Assembly (NCBI RefSeq): GCF_003600355.1
Contig: NZ_CP032416.1
Location: forward strand, 2,562,183 to 2,626,182
DNA length: 64,000 bases
Source of the DNA: Clostridium fermenticellae
Lineage (GTDB): Bacteria > Bacillota > Clostridia > Clostridiales > Clostridiaceae
Direction: 5' to 3'
A program made the position numbers and the translations under genes. This document shows, one piece after another, positions 45,444 through 55,008 of the stretch (within the stretch, counting starts at the first letter, position 1; each line of letters opens with the position of its first letter). Below the pieces are notes generated by a model that saw only the letters and a program-made list of their open reading frames with translations, ran no database searches and was not told the DNA's origin.

Positions 45444-48068
45444 ATGAATCCATATGTACTTGATTTTCAATATATTGATAAAACAAAACTTGCAATTGTT
45501 GGAGGTAAGGGCGCTAACCTTGGTGAGTTATCTAGAATTGATGGAATAATTGTACCAGAAGGTTTTTGTGTTACCACTGAAGCCTATAAAAAGATAATTA
45601 GAAATAGTAGTGAATTTAATTCATTACTAAATGAATTATCTCTTTTAAATACTAGTGATATAGAAAAAATCAGTGAAATCAGTGGAAAGATTCGTAAAGT
45701 TATTGAAGATATAACAATTCCTAAAGACATAGATGATGAAATAACCTTTCATCTTTCAAAGCTTGGCGAAAGAAATGCTTATGCTGTACGTTCTAGTGCT
45801 ACAGCAGAGGATTTACCAACAGCTTCATTTGCAGGGCAACAAGATACGTATTTAAATATTATGGGAAAACCTTCTATTCTTAAGCATATAAGTAAGTGCT
45901 GGGCATCACTATTTACAGATAGAGCTGTAATCTACCGTATGCAAAATGACTTTGACCATAGCAAGGTTCAGTTATCTGTAGTTATTCAAAAAATGGTGTT
46001 TCCTCAAGCTGCAGGAATTATGTTTACAGCTGATCCTATTACATCTAATAGAAAGATAGTATCTATTGATGCCAGCTTTGGGCTTGGTGAAGCTTTGGTT
46101 TCCGGACTTGTGAATTCTGATATTTATAAAGTGCAGGAAAATAAAATTATTGATAAAAAAATATCTTCTAAAAAACTTGCAATTTATGCATTAAAAGAAG
46201 GCGGTACTGAAGAAAGAGAAATTGAAGGCGAGCGCCAAAATATTCAGACACTGACAGATGATCAAATTTTGCAGCTTGAGCAGATGGCTAGAAAGATTGA
46301 GTCCTATTTTGGTCGTCCACAGGATATTGAATGGTGCCTTTATGATGATAAGTTCTATGTTGTTCAAAGTCGTCCAATTACTACTTTATATCCTTCACCA
46401 CAAGTTAATGATAATGAAAACCATGTTTATTTATCCTTTGCTCATAGACAAATGATGACAGAAGCCATGAAACCATTAGGTTTAAGTTTCTTCCAAATAT
46501 TCTTTAAACAATTTGGAATACAAACAAATATGCCTGTGATAGGCGGAAGATTGTATATGGATATATCCCATGATCTTGCTTCACCAATAGCAAGAAAGCT
46601 TTTTATCAGTGGTTTAGACAAGGTAGATGTTTTGATGAAGAGTTCACTTATAAATCTTCAAAAACGAAAAGAATACCTTAAATCGCTTCCTAAAGGAAAG
46701 ACATCTTTGAATGTAGAAGGAGGTATCCTATCTTTTGGAATTCAGATGATAAAAGAATATCTCAGAAATGATCCATCTTTTGTTGAAAAATCTGTAGCTG
46801 AAAATCAATTACTGCTTAAGAATAAAGAAAAGATATTTTCTTCTATTTCTGGAGAAGAGCTCTTTGATCTCATTGTAAAGGGCATGAAAGATATAAAGGC
46901 TGCTATGTTTAAAGTCTATGGAGCTTATTTTGCAGGATCTTATGCCTCTGACTGGATAAACAAAAATATGAAGAAATGGCTTGGTGAAAAAAGTGTAGCA
47001 GATATCCTAGCTCAATCTGTATCAAATAACGTTACTTCCGAAATGGGATTAGAGCTCCTTGATGTAGCAGATGTAATAAGACAGTATCCAGCTGTAATTG
47101 AATATCTTGAGAATGCAAAAAGAGAAACTTTCTTTGAAGACTTAAGTAAAATAGATGGAGGTAATATTGTCAGCGATTCTATTCACAATTATCTTAAAAA
47201 ATATGGTATGCGCTGCTCTGGAGAAATTGATATTACCAGAACAAGATGGAACGAAGACCCAATGCTTCTTGTTCCACTAATACTAAGCAATATAAAGAAT
47301 TTTGAACCTAATGCCCACAGTGATAAATTTGAACAAGGACTTGTTGAAGCCAGGCAAAAAGAAGCTGAAATATTAAGCCGCTTGAAGCTGCTGCCTGGTG
47401 GTAATAGGAAGTTAAAAAAGACAAAGAAAGTCATAAGTGTTTTACGTAATTTTGGTGGCTATAGAGAGTACAATAAATATCTTTTAATATGTTATTTCTG
47501 GATCGTAAAACAGGCATTACTCAAAGAAGCCGAAACCTTAAAACAAGATGATGTAATCAAAGACATAGATGATATATATTATCTAACCTTTGATGAACTT
47601 GAAGAAGCAGTTAAAACAAAACATGTTGACTACAGCATCATAACTAAGAGAAGAGAAGAATACAAAATTTATAGGAAATTTACACCACCTCGTATAATGA
47701 CTTCTGATGGAGAAATAATTTCAGGCGAATACGATACAGGTAATATGCCAAAAGGAGCAATAGCTGGGACACCTGTTTCTTCTGGTATTGTTGAAGGGCG
47801 AGCTAGAGTTATTTTAAATATGGATGAAGCAAAAATAGAGGAAGGCGATATTTTAATTACAAAATTCACCGATCCAAGCTGGACACCAATCTTTGTTCTT
47901 GTTAAAGGCTTGGTAACAGAAATAGGTGGAATGATGACTCACGGCGCTGTTGTTGCAAGAGAATATGGTCTTCCTGCAGTAGCAGGTGTAGATGACGCTA
48001 CTAAACTTATTAAGGATGGCCAAAGAATTAGAATAAATGGAACTGAAGGCTATATAGAAATATTATAA
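45444..48068 (+). CDS. rph: Rifampin phosphotransferase / PEP-synthase family enzyme
   Basis: An 874-residue three-domain enzyme. An N-terminal ATP-grasp part (about 1-310) has VGGKGANLGELSRIDGIIVP, AVRSSATAEDLPTASFAGQQ and PQDIEWCLYDDKFYVVQSRP. A large central domain follows, and a C-terminal phosphohistidine swivel domain with GGMMTHGAVVAREYGLPAV has its catalytic His near residue 832. Size, the VLDFQYIDKTKLAIVGGKGA start and the missing PEP-synthase C-terminal barrel fit Rph, which phosphorylates rifamycins using ATP. The substrate is inferred; other PEP-synthase-like phosphotransferases are possible. AAGGAGG precedes ATG 45444. It is cotranscribed with the TetR gene. Confidence 0.82.
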   Translation: MNPYVLDFQYIDKTKLAIVGGKGANLGELSRIDGIIVPEGFCVTTEAYKKIIRNSSEFNSLLNELSLLNTSDIEKISEISGKIRKVIEDITIPKDIDDEITFHLSKLGERNAYAVRSSATAEDLPTASFAGQQDTYLNIMGKPSILKHISKCWASLFTDRAVIYRMQNDFDHSKVQLSVVIQKMVFPQAAGIMFTADPITSNRKIVSIDASFGLGEALVSGLVNSDIYKVQENKIIDKKISSKKLAIYALKEGGTEEREIEGERQNIQTLTDDQILQLEQMARKIESYFGRPQDIEWCLYDDKFYVVQSRPITTLYPSPQVNDNENHVYLSFAHRQMMTEAMKPLGLSFFQIFFKQFGIQTNMPVIGGRLYMDISHDLASPIARKLFISGLDKVDVLMKSSLINLQKRKEYLKSLPKGKTSLNVEGGILSFGIQMIKEYLRNDPSFVEKSVAENQLLLKNKEKIFSSISGEELFDLIVKGMKDIKAAMFKVYGAYFAGSYASDWINKNMKKWLGEKSVADILAQSVSNNVTSEMGLELLDVADVIRQYPAVIEYLENAKRETFFEDLSKIDGGNIVSDSIHNYLKKYGMRCSGEIDITRTRWNEDPMLLVPLILSNIKNFEPNAHSDKFEQGLVEARQKEAEILSRLKLLPGGNRKLKKTKKVISVLRNFGGYREYNKYLLICYFWIVKQALLKEAETLKQDDVIKDIDDIYYLTFDELEEAVKTKHVDYSIITKRREEYKIYRKFTPPRIMTSDGEIISGEYDTGNMPKGAIAGTPVSSGIVEGRARVILNMDEAKIEEGDILITKFTDPSWTPIFVLVKGLVTEIGGMMTHGAVVAREYGLPAVAGVDDATKLIKDGQRIRINGTEGYIEIL

Positions 48069-48117
48069 CCTAATGGTATATTTTATTATTCAATAAAAAT
48101 TAAAGTACAACTATATA

Positions 48118-48144
48118 AGCGGCCCAATTTGAGCTGCTTTTTTT
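48118..48144 (+). terminator. Terminator after rph
   Basis: AGCGGC and GCTGCT pair with one G-U wobble and are followed by seven Ts, 50 bases after the rph stop. Confidence 0.6.
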
Positions 48145-48170
48145 AAACCAAAAACGGAGGTACTATACTC

Positions 48171-49432
48171 ATGAAAAGAGAAAAGAAAATTGCTAATACA
48201 AATCTCATATTGTTATTACTTGGAGGGATGATATCCGATACTGGATCAGGAATTCAAATGATAATTATCCCATTATATATAATTGATGTAGGCGGTTCAG
48301 CAGCTACCGTGGGATTGTTCTCCTTCTTGTCTTTAGTGCCTCTTCTTATATCTTATCTCTTTGCTGGAGTAATCGGAGACAGGCTAAATAGGAAGACTAT
48401 AATGGTGGCAACCGATATTGCTAGCGCTGCAGCAATACTTGGACTTACTTTTGCTGCATATACTGATAAAATCAACTTAATTTTATTGCTAACTGTGCAG
48501 GTAATTGTTTCTTTACTCAACGGTCTGTTTGACCCGGCGACAAAAGGTATGCTTCCACAACTTGTGGCTCCCAAAAAACTTACACAAGCCAATTCCACTC
48601 TTACCTCTTTAAGAACATTATCTGGTTTGCTAAGTCCTATTCTTGGTGTTATATTATATGAAAAGCTTGGTATTACTTATATATTTCTCATTAATGAAAC
48701 CTCTTTTTTACTATCAGGAGGCTGCTCCATGTTAATTAAGTATAAGCATGTTAAACGCGAATCAGCTGCTGGTGTTCAAGGCTACATATCCGATTTGTCC
48801 CTAGGAATAAAATTTGTTTTGGATAATAAAATAATCAGTAAGTTATGTACGTTTTTTCTGCTTATCTATGACATAGTTCAACCTATATTTACTGTAGGTA
48901 TTACCTCTATTTTTCAAAACTCAGCTTACGTATTCTGATGAACAAATATGGCTATTTGCAAATGATACTTATATTAGGAGCACTATTTGGAAGTATTTTA
49001 GTTGCATTGTTGTTTGGGAAAGAAAAGAAAGTCTCTAAACCTCTAATGATAGGCTGCAGTCTGATCATGTTTACAATGCTAGCATTTTCAAGTTTACTAT
49101 TTCCACACATTTTATACTCCCTTGGAACAGGCACACTATTATACTTTGTATTTTTTTCAGGAATTCTTTTTTTGTTAAGCGTTGCTATCATGTTAATCAA
49201 CGTTCCAGTACAAACCTTTATTCAAAAAAATACTCCTGACGAATACATGTCTCTAATGTTTTCAATTGTTGGAATGATTACAAAAAGTGGAATGCCATTT
49301 GGAGAATTAGTATATGGAATTGTCCTTAATTACGCTCCAGTACATTATGTTATGTCAGCAGTTAGTATATTGTTACTATTAATTTCTGCTACATTTTTAT
49401 CTTCTCTCCTAAAAACTAGTGACTTCTTATAA
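48171..49432 (+). pseudogene. MFS transporter broken into two frames
   Basis: The first frame (48171-48938, 255 residues, GGAGGT upstream) has about seven membrane helices and the MFS loop motif GVIGDRLNRKTIMVATD. The second frame (48938-49432, 164 residues) begins at an overlapping TGATG and continues with YGYLQMILILGALFGS and about five helices. Between them a third frame encodes TYSDEQ, the expected bridge, so two small frameshifts separate the halves. The class resembles macrolide/drug exporters of the MFS_3 type. It may be a pseudogene, or two coupled half-proteins. Confidence 0.75.
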
Positions 49433-49461
49433 ACACTATGCCTAAATTCCTATAAGCTAAG

Positions 49462-49502
49462 AAAACCCACGAAAATCAATATTTTAGATTTTCGTGGGTT
49501 TT
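49462..49502. terminator. Terminator of ssrA (and of the MFS gene)
   Basis: A 16-bp perfect stem, AAAACCCACGAAAATC (49462-49477) with GATTTTCGTGGGTTTT (49487-49502), beginning two bases beyond the tmRNA CCA end. Confidence 0.92.
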
Positions 49503-49503
49503 A

Positions 49504-49862
49504 TGGTGGAGGCGAGGGGTGTCGAACCCCTGTCCGAAAGTAGAAACACCTGAGTATCTCCGAGTGCAGTTTGTATTTTAAATTTCCCTCTGCTGAACGC
49601 CTACAAACAGGCTTTCAGTTTCAGTAGCTTCATAAATTCCGTTCCTCACTCAAAGCTTTGTGAGGCTCGTTTCCCCGCTATCGACGCCCTATCCTAAGCC
49701 GCGGGACTCAAAGGAAGGACGGCTAGCAGACTAAGCTGCTAAAGCTAAATTATCTTCGTTATTTGCGTTTATATTTAATTCCCAGTTTTTTAACGCAGGC
49801 CCGGAAACCTTCGACTCGCTGCTCAAGTCCAACTTACCCCCGTCGAAGCCAAATACGCCCCC
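49504..49862 (-). ncRNA. ssrA: Transfer-messenger RNA (tmRNA)
   Basis: About 359 bases. The 5' end GGGGGCGTATTTGGCTTCGA and the 3' end GGTTCGACACCCCTCGCC plus TCCACCA form the tRNA-like domain. The tag-reading frame (49766-49731) encodes ANNEDNLALAA and then TAG, a normal proteolysis tag ending in LALAA. It rescues stalled ribosomes together with SmpB (encoded at 55009-55476), and RNase R (55555-57705) degrades the trapped mRNA. Confidence 0.97.
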
Positions 49863-50015
49863 ATGTCTATAACATTATAACCAACTCGAAATTTTTAATT
49901 CAACAGTGGTTATCAACGCAAATGTAAGTTGATTTGAGTAAATACTTAATCCTTAACGAATACTATAATACATCAAATCAGAGTAATAATCAATAGTAAA
50001 GTTAACCCATACACT

Positions 50016-51197
50016 TTATAGTTTCCTATACACATTAAAATAAACCCATATTGCATTAATAAGTAAGAACGCGCTTGTGATAAAAAATACATATCTCATT
50101 CCAAAATATCCTGCTACCTGCCCACCTAAAAGCGAACCTCCGAATATTCCTAAATATCCTGCTGTCATGTTAAAACCAAATACTCTACCGGTGAGAGAGG
50201 CTGGTGTGATTTTTTTTAATATAATATTAACAGATGGATTAAGTCCCGCAGATGCTATTCCTAATAAAAACCTAAGTCCCATTAATTGCCATATACTTCG
50301 TACAAAAGCTTGTGGTATAAAAATAATTCCTGCACCTATAAGACATACCAATATAACTTTATGTGCACCTATTTTATCTGAAAGCTTTCCAAGTTTCGGG
50401 GCAGCAACTATATTTGCAAGTCCTGAAGCTGAAAATGTAACTCCGGCTAGAAGTGCAACATGTCTACTATTATTGGATAATTGTCTGACATATACTGTTA
50501 TGATCGGCTCAACTGAATATAATGCAATAGATAATACAAAAAAGGTTATAAACATTGTAATAGTCAAGTTCTTTTCTGGTACTGAATCCCATATTTCTTT
50601 TATACTGAGTACCTTTTTATTCTTGCGAGTAAAATCTTCCTTTACAAATAAAACAGTTGTAATAAATGAAATCAAAAGTAATGTTCCTGTTATAAAAAAT
50701 ACGCTTTGTAAACCAAATATTTCATCTATAAAACCACCAATTGTTGGTCCAAGAAGTGACCCTGCAATATTGGCTGTTGAAAGTGTACCTAAGGCATATC
50801 CTGCATTTTCCTTATCTGTTTGTGTTGCAATTAAGGCAGTACAAGCTGTAGTGTAACCTGTTATTGCCCCCTGAAGTAATCTTAATCCTATTAGTACATA
50901 TACATTTGGTGCAAATCCCATACAACCTATAGTTATAGCCATTCCAAGGCTTGCCCTAAGTATCATTGGTTTTCTTCCATATTTATCAGCAGCACTGCCC
51001 CAAATTGGTGAGAAAATAGCTGAGACTATGAAAGTTATGCCAAAGGCAATTCCTGAAAGTTTTGTAATTGAAGCTGTATCTTGAACTCCAAGATGCTGTA
51101 TGTAAAGTGGTAAGACTGGAGCTATTTGACTCATTCCTATACTTGCCACAAATATTCCAAACCAACACACTATCAAATTCTTCTTCCACATTTTCAT
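50016..51197 (-). CDS. MFS multidrug efflux transporter
   Basis: A 393-residue, 12-helix major facilitator. The loop 2-3 motif SPIWGSAADKYGRKPMILR is present, with the antiporter motif C-like GSLLGPTIGGFIDE in helix 5 and GKLSDKIGAHKVILVC in the second half. It resembles TetA/MdtG-type proton-drug antiporters. GGAG precedes ATG 51197. It is divergent from a TetR regulator (51403-51966), with a dyad in the gap, so substrate-induced derepression is likely. Confidence 0.9.
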   Translation of the reverse strand: MKMWKKNLIVCWFGIFVASIGMSQIAPVLPLYIQHLGVQDTASITKLSGIAFGITFIVSAIFSPIWGSAADKYGRKPMILRASLGMAITIGCMGFAPNVYVLIGLRLLQGAITGYTTACTALIATQTDKENAGYALGTLSTANIAGSLLGPTIGGFIDEIFGLQSVFFITGTLLLISFITTVLFVKEDFTRKNKKVLSIKEIWDSVPEKNLTITMFITFFVLSIALYSVEPIITVYVRQLSNNSRHVALLAGVTFSASGLANIVAAPKLGKLSDKIGAHKVILVCLIGAGIIFIPQAFVRSIWQLMGLRFLLGIASAGLNPSVNIILKKITPASLTGRVFGFNMTAGYLGIFGGSLLGGQVAGYFGMRYVFFITSAFLLINAIWVYFNVYRKL

Positions 51198-51279
51198 AAA
51201 TATGCTCCTTCTCTTTGTATAGCTTAATAATATATGTCATTACCAATACAATTAATATCCATTATTCAAATTTAATTAT

Positions 51280-51298
51280 AAACTATATTTTATAGTTT
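51280..51298. promoter_or_regulatory. Operator candidate between MFS and TetR genes
   Basis: AAACTATA (51280-51287) and TATAGTTT (51291-51298) are exact complements around TTT, in the divergent gap. A similar half site, TGTAGTTTGATAAA, follows about 35 bases later. Confidence 0.55.
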
Positions 51299-51402
51299 GT
51301 AAAATATATAAATATTTTAAAAATATTATTTGTAGTTTGATAAATGTATTTTATAATGTTAAACTATTCTTATAAAGTTGGATTATAGGGAGTGATAAAC
51401 AA

Positions 51403-51966
51403 ATGCAGAAACGAAACTTAACTAAAGAAAAAATTATTCAAGTTGCCTTTTCTTTAGCCGATGAAATTGGTCTTAATCAAGTTACTTTCCCAAAAATTGC
51501 TGGAAAATTAGGTATAAAATATCCATCTTTATATAATCATTTCACTAATATGGATAATCTTAAAATAGAAATGACAGTGTCCCTTTTAAATAAGTTGAAT
51601 TTGAAATTAATGAAGAGATTAATTGGTAAGAGTGGCGAAGATGCAATAAAGGAATTTGCCTATGTTTATAAAGACTTTGCTTTTGAAAACAAAACTTCTT
51701 ATGGACTTTTTATGAGTATTCCAAACACAGAAAATGCTGAATTATTAAGTTTAGCAAAGGAAACTACCCATATTATTCATCAACTTTTAGAATTTTATAT
51801 TGAGGATAAAACCCTTTTGGTTCACAAGAGTCGTACTTTAAGAAGTCTTCTACATGGATTTGTCTCTTTATATTCTTTTGGATATTTCCATAGTGGTGAA
51901 GTAGATTTAGAAGAGAGCTTTCAATCTATGATAGATGATTTTATTTCGTCACTTTCGAAAAAGTAG
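51403..51966 (+). CDS. TetR-family regulator of the adjacent MFS pump
   Basis: A 187-residue repressor with HTH TKEKIIQVAFSLADEIGLNQ, then IAGKLGIKYPSLYNHFTNMD, and a C-terminal TetR_C/WHG-like domain containing RTLRSLLHGFVSLYSFGYF. AGGGAGTG precedes the start. It is divergent to the MFS gene; the pairing and intergenic palindrome imply control of that pump. Confidence 0.9.
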   Translation: MQKRNLTKEKIIQVAFSLADEIGLNQVTFPKIAGKLGIKYPSLYNHFTNMDNLKIEMTVSLLNKLNLKLMKRLIGKSGEDAIKEFAYVYKDFAFENKTSYGLFMSIPNTENAELLSLAKETTHIIHQLLEFYIEDKTLLVHKSRTLRSLLHGFVSLYSFGYFHSGEVDLEESFQSMIDDFISSLSKK

Positions 51967-52049
51967 ACATATTATATTAAAAAACATTGTAGGAAGATTT
52001 GAATTAAATTTTTAGGAACACTAATTAGAGGAGGATATAAAGATACACT

Positions 52050-53174
52050 ATGAAAATTTCAAAGAAAGATGCATTAAAATGGTTTGAGTTTTTTTCAATA
52101 CTACCAGAAAATGAAGAGGTTATGACAAAGCAGCAAGAGATCATTTATGCTACCTTTGCACAGATTGAGGCAGCAATCGATCATAGAAACAATATACTGA
52201 TGTCAGCAATTAAAGATCTTAAAACTCTAAAGAACAGAACCTTTTTTGTTGGAAATGAAAGCAAATTTCCAAAAGGGTGTCGCTCTTGTCTATTAGGGAC
52301 TGGTCTGAGTGCAATTAGAAAAACGAACAAGTGTAATGCAGAATGTAAGTTCTGTTATAATTACGGAGAACTAGATAATATTCCTCCAATAGGGGAAGGT
52401 ATGTGGGAAATAGGAGACACAAAATTTTATGAGAAAGATATTGATTTACTTCTTTCCATTCAACAGAAGCCCACTGGTATTGCCTATGTTTACTTAGAGC
52501 CATTTATGGAAATTGAAAAATACTATTCAATTATAAAGAAATTTAGTGACGCTAAGGTTTATCAACATTTATACACAAATGGTATTTCAGCTACGGAGGA
52601 AACATTAAAAGCATTAGGTGAAGCCGGTCTTGATGAGATACGTTTCAACCTGGGTGCCTCTAACTGTTCAAACAAAGTTATTGAAAATATTAAAACAGCA
52701 AAAAAATACATTAAAGCCGTAGGTATTGAAACTCCAATGACCCCCGAATTTTTTAAAACATTTTTTAAGAAAAAGCATGCAATTTTAGAAACAAAGCTCG
52801 ATTTTATAAATTGTGCAGAATTGCATTTAAATGAGAATAACATATACAATTATGATGGAGAAAATATGTATATTTCAAGATTAGGCTATATTTCTCCAAT
52901 TTGGAGCAGGGAATTAACTTTGAAATTCATGAAGATAGCTGATGAAGAGAACTGGGATCTAGTAGTTCACGATTGTTCTAACTATACAAAATTTGCAAGA
53001 GGCTTGAATTTGAGCAGCAAAGAAGGTAAATGGTTCGGATGCAATGATTACGCCTGTGAGTTTTCTAGAATACCATACGAAATATTTTTACCAATATTAC
53101 GTGATGATAACTTTAAATTTTTAAGTGAAGAAGAATTGCCTGACTGTTACAAACCAGGGAAGATGATTTTTTAG
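52050..53174 (+). CDS. Radical SAM protein of unknown substrate
   Basis: A 374-residue enzyme with the radical-SAM cluster motif CNAECKFCY near residue 95, preceded by GCRSCLLGTGLSAIRK, whose two cysteines may bind a further metal. YVYLEPFMEI, YTNGISATEE and ELHLNENNIY fit the TIM-like core. A C-terminal cysteine region has WFGCNDYACEFSR. It starts at ATG 52050; the GGAGG site is about 15 bases upstream, which is long. It is a single gene 84 bases after the TetR gene and probably unrelated to it. No peptide substrate or partner enzyme is adjacent. Confidence 0.85.
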   Translation: MKISKKDALKWFEFFSILPENEEVMTKQQEIIYATFAQIEAAIDHRNNILMSAIKDLKTLKNRTFFVGNESKFPKGCRSCLLGTGLSAIRKTNKCNAECKFCYNYGELDNIPPIGEGMWEIGDTKFYEKDIDLLLSIQQKPTGIAYVYLEPFMEIEKYYSIIKKFSDAKVYQHLYTNGISATEETLKALGEAGLDEIRFNLGASNCSNKVIENIKTAKKYIKAVGIETPMTPEFFKTFFKKKHAILETKLDFINCAELHLNENNIYNYDGENMYISRLGYISPIWSRELTLKFMKIADEENWDLVVHDCSNYTKFARGLNLSSKEGKWFGCNDYACEFSRIPYEIFLPILRDDNFKFLSEEELPDCYKPGKMIF

Positions 53175-53240
53175 ATCAAACATACCTTTAGCAAATAGCT
53201 GAATGCAAAGCCAGTAATGGCAAAAAACATAATAAAAACA

Positions 53241-53284
53241 AGTACCTCATAAAGTAGCGCCAAAAAGCTATTCTATGAGGTACT
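53241..53284. terminator. Bidirectional terminator, radical SAM / transporter
   Basis: AGTACCTCATA (53241-53251) and TATGAGGTACT (53274-53284) are exact complements between convergent genes, with TTTT after the stem on the plus strand. Confidence 0.75.
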
Positions 53285-53310
53285 TTTATAAGCTTTCATT
53301 GAAACACAAA

Positions 53311-54699
53311 CTATATTAAAAACATTGCTGCAATAGTGGTTACAATAAGTCCTATTATAACAGGTTTCAAGTTTCTTTTAGCAAGTTCAAAAGGATCTAC
53401 ACCACATATTGCTGCAACAGGTATTACTGCCCAAGGTATTATAGTTCCACCGCCTACCCATATTCCTGCTATCTGTCCAAGTGCAGTAAGTGTTGCTGTA
53501 CCGCCGCCTAATGCCGTGGAAAATAGATGGGCTATTGAACCGGCGAGCGATATTCCTGAGAATCCAGATCCATCAAGACCTGTTATAGCTCCTACAACTG
53601 TTAGTGTTATAGATGCTACTATTGAATTTATAGGAACAGCATTTGCCAAATAAATGCCAAGATCATTTACAATACCCTGAGAACCATGCGGCAATACATT
53701 GCCAAATATATCATTAAATGCAGAATCTCCAAGATAAAAAAATGCAGCTATTGGTATAACGACACCAAATATCTTAAAGCCAAACTGGAGTCCTTTTACA
53801 ATATTATTAGTTATTTGCTCTAAGGATTTATTTTTATAAGTAACTATTGATATCAGACTCAAAACAAATAAAGCCGTACCACCTATTAATGCAGTCGCGT
53901 CACCACCTTGCAATTTTGCAAAATACATTACAATAATATCTACCAAAAATGCAATAAGAATCAATACCGCCAAAAATATCCTAATAGGCCTTGAAGAAAT
54001 AAGTAATTTTTTGGATTCATCTTTTTCCTCAAGTTCAGCTTTATCAAAGAGTTTTTTAGATTTTATATCTTTAGAAATGTAGTAAAATGCTGCAAAAGTT
54101 GTGACCACACCCATAATAATGGTAAGTGGTATACTTGCATGGACTACCTTTGAAACCGCTATTCCTGCGGCATCTGCTGTAAGTTTAGGGGCTGCTTGAA
54201 TTACAAAATCACTCGATAAGGCTATTCCATGTCCAAATAAATTCATAGATATAGCCACTCCCATAGCTGGAAGTCCAACTTTTTTAGCTATGGGAAGAAA
54301 TAATGCACCAATAAGTGCTACAGCAGGCGATGGCCAAAAAAACCACGATAAGATCATCATAACTATACCTATAACCCAGTAAGCTATAGAATAATTCTTT
54401 ATAACTCCCTTAAATGGTGACACTATTTCTTCATTTATACCTGCATCTATTAAGACATTGCTCATCGCAACTATAACGGATATAATAAATATAGTCGGCA
54501 TAAGCTCCTTTGCCGCATATACGAAACTGTTAAATACACCCATTGTGGATCTATATATAGAACCAGTGCTTGCAATGCCAAGAAAGAATATTCCAATTAT
54601 ACAAATCAACGATATGTCTTTCTTTTTTATCATCGCGAATATAATTATAACTATAAAAATTAAATAAATATAATGTATTGAAGTTAACGTTGCACTCAT
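53311..54699 (-). CDS. Ion-transporter-superfamily permease
   Basis: A 462-residue membrane protein with about 11-12 helices arranged as two inverted halves. Each half has a re-entrant-like Gly/Ser/Pro-rich segment: SWFFWPSPAVALIGALFLP and AITGLDGSGFSGISLAGS, then IWVGGGTIIPWAVIPVAAIC. This resembles gluconate/citrate/C4-dicarboxylate type carriers of the IT superfamily, but I do not recognise the exact family or substrate. It is monocistronic, between a terminator and palindromic repeat F. The neighbours give no hint of the substrate. Confidence 0.7.
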   Translation of the reverse strand: MSATLTSIHYIYLIFIVIIIFAMIKKKDISLICIIGIFFLGIASTGSIYRSTMGVFNSFVYAAKELMPTIFIISVIVAMSNVLIDAGINEEIVSPFKGVIKNYSIAYWVIGIVMMILSWFFWPSPAVALIGALFLPIAKKVGLPAMGVAISMNLFGHGIALSSDFVIQAAPKLTADAAGIAVSKVVHASIPLTIIMGVVTTFAAFYYISKDIKSKKLFDKAELEEKDESKKLLISSRPIRIFLAVLILIAFLVDIIVMYFAKLQGGDATALIGGTALFVLSLISIVTYKNKSLEQITNNIVKGLQFGFKIFGVVIPIAAFFYLGDSAFNDIFGNVLPHGSQGIVNDLGIYLANAVPINSIVASITLTVVGAITGLDGSGFSGISLAGSIAHLFSTALGGGTATLTALGQIAGIWVGGGTIIPWAVIPVAAICGVDPFELAKRNLKPVIIGLIVTTIAAMFLI

Positions 54700-54790
54700 T
54701 TTTTTACCCTATATAAATATTGTTTACTAATAAATTATGCTGACATACAATAATGGTTCCAGTATATTTATATAGGGCATTTATTTATAT

Positions 54791-55006
54791 ATAGGATTTA
54801 TAATTCCAAATTTAACTTATGCGTAAGCTGACATTTCCAAAATGGTAGGCACATTAAAAAATTTTTTAGTAAGTCTTAGTTAAGTATTTTTGAAAATCTG
54901 CTTAGATTTTTATAAATACGAACTTAGACTTACTAGAAATTTTTACGTGACGAACTTTGGAAATGTCAGCTGGAGTATAACTTAAGCTTGAAATTACAAA
55001 CCCTAT
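54791..55006. repeat. Dispersed palindromic repeat, copy F (long form, changed core)
   Basis: About 216 bases. Outer arms AACTTATGCGTAAGCTGA and its counterpart, and inner arms TAGTAAGTCTTAG with CTTAGACTTACTAG, match copy C. The core has changed on both sides at once: GCTGACATTTCC pairs with GGAAATGTCAGC, whereas other copies have GCCGGGATTTCC with GGAAATCCCGGC. It ends two bases before the smpB stop codon. Confidence 0.75.
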
Positions 55007-55008
55007 AA

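Noticed and set aside
3517-55006. CRISPR array from the repeated palindromes
   Set aside because: Copies are single, far apart, of variable length and without regular spacers; no cas genes are present.
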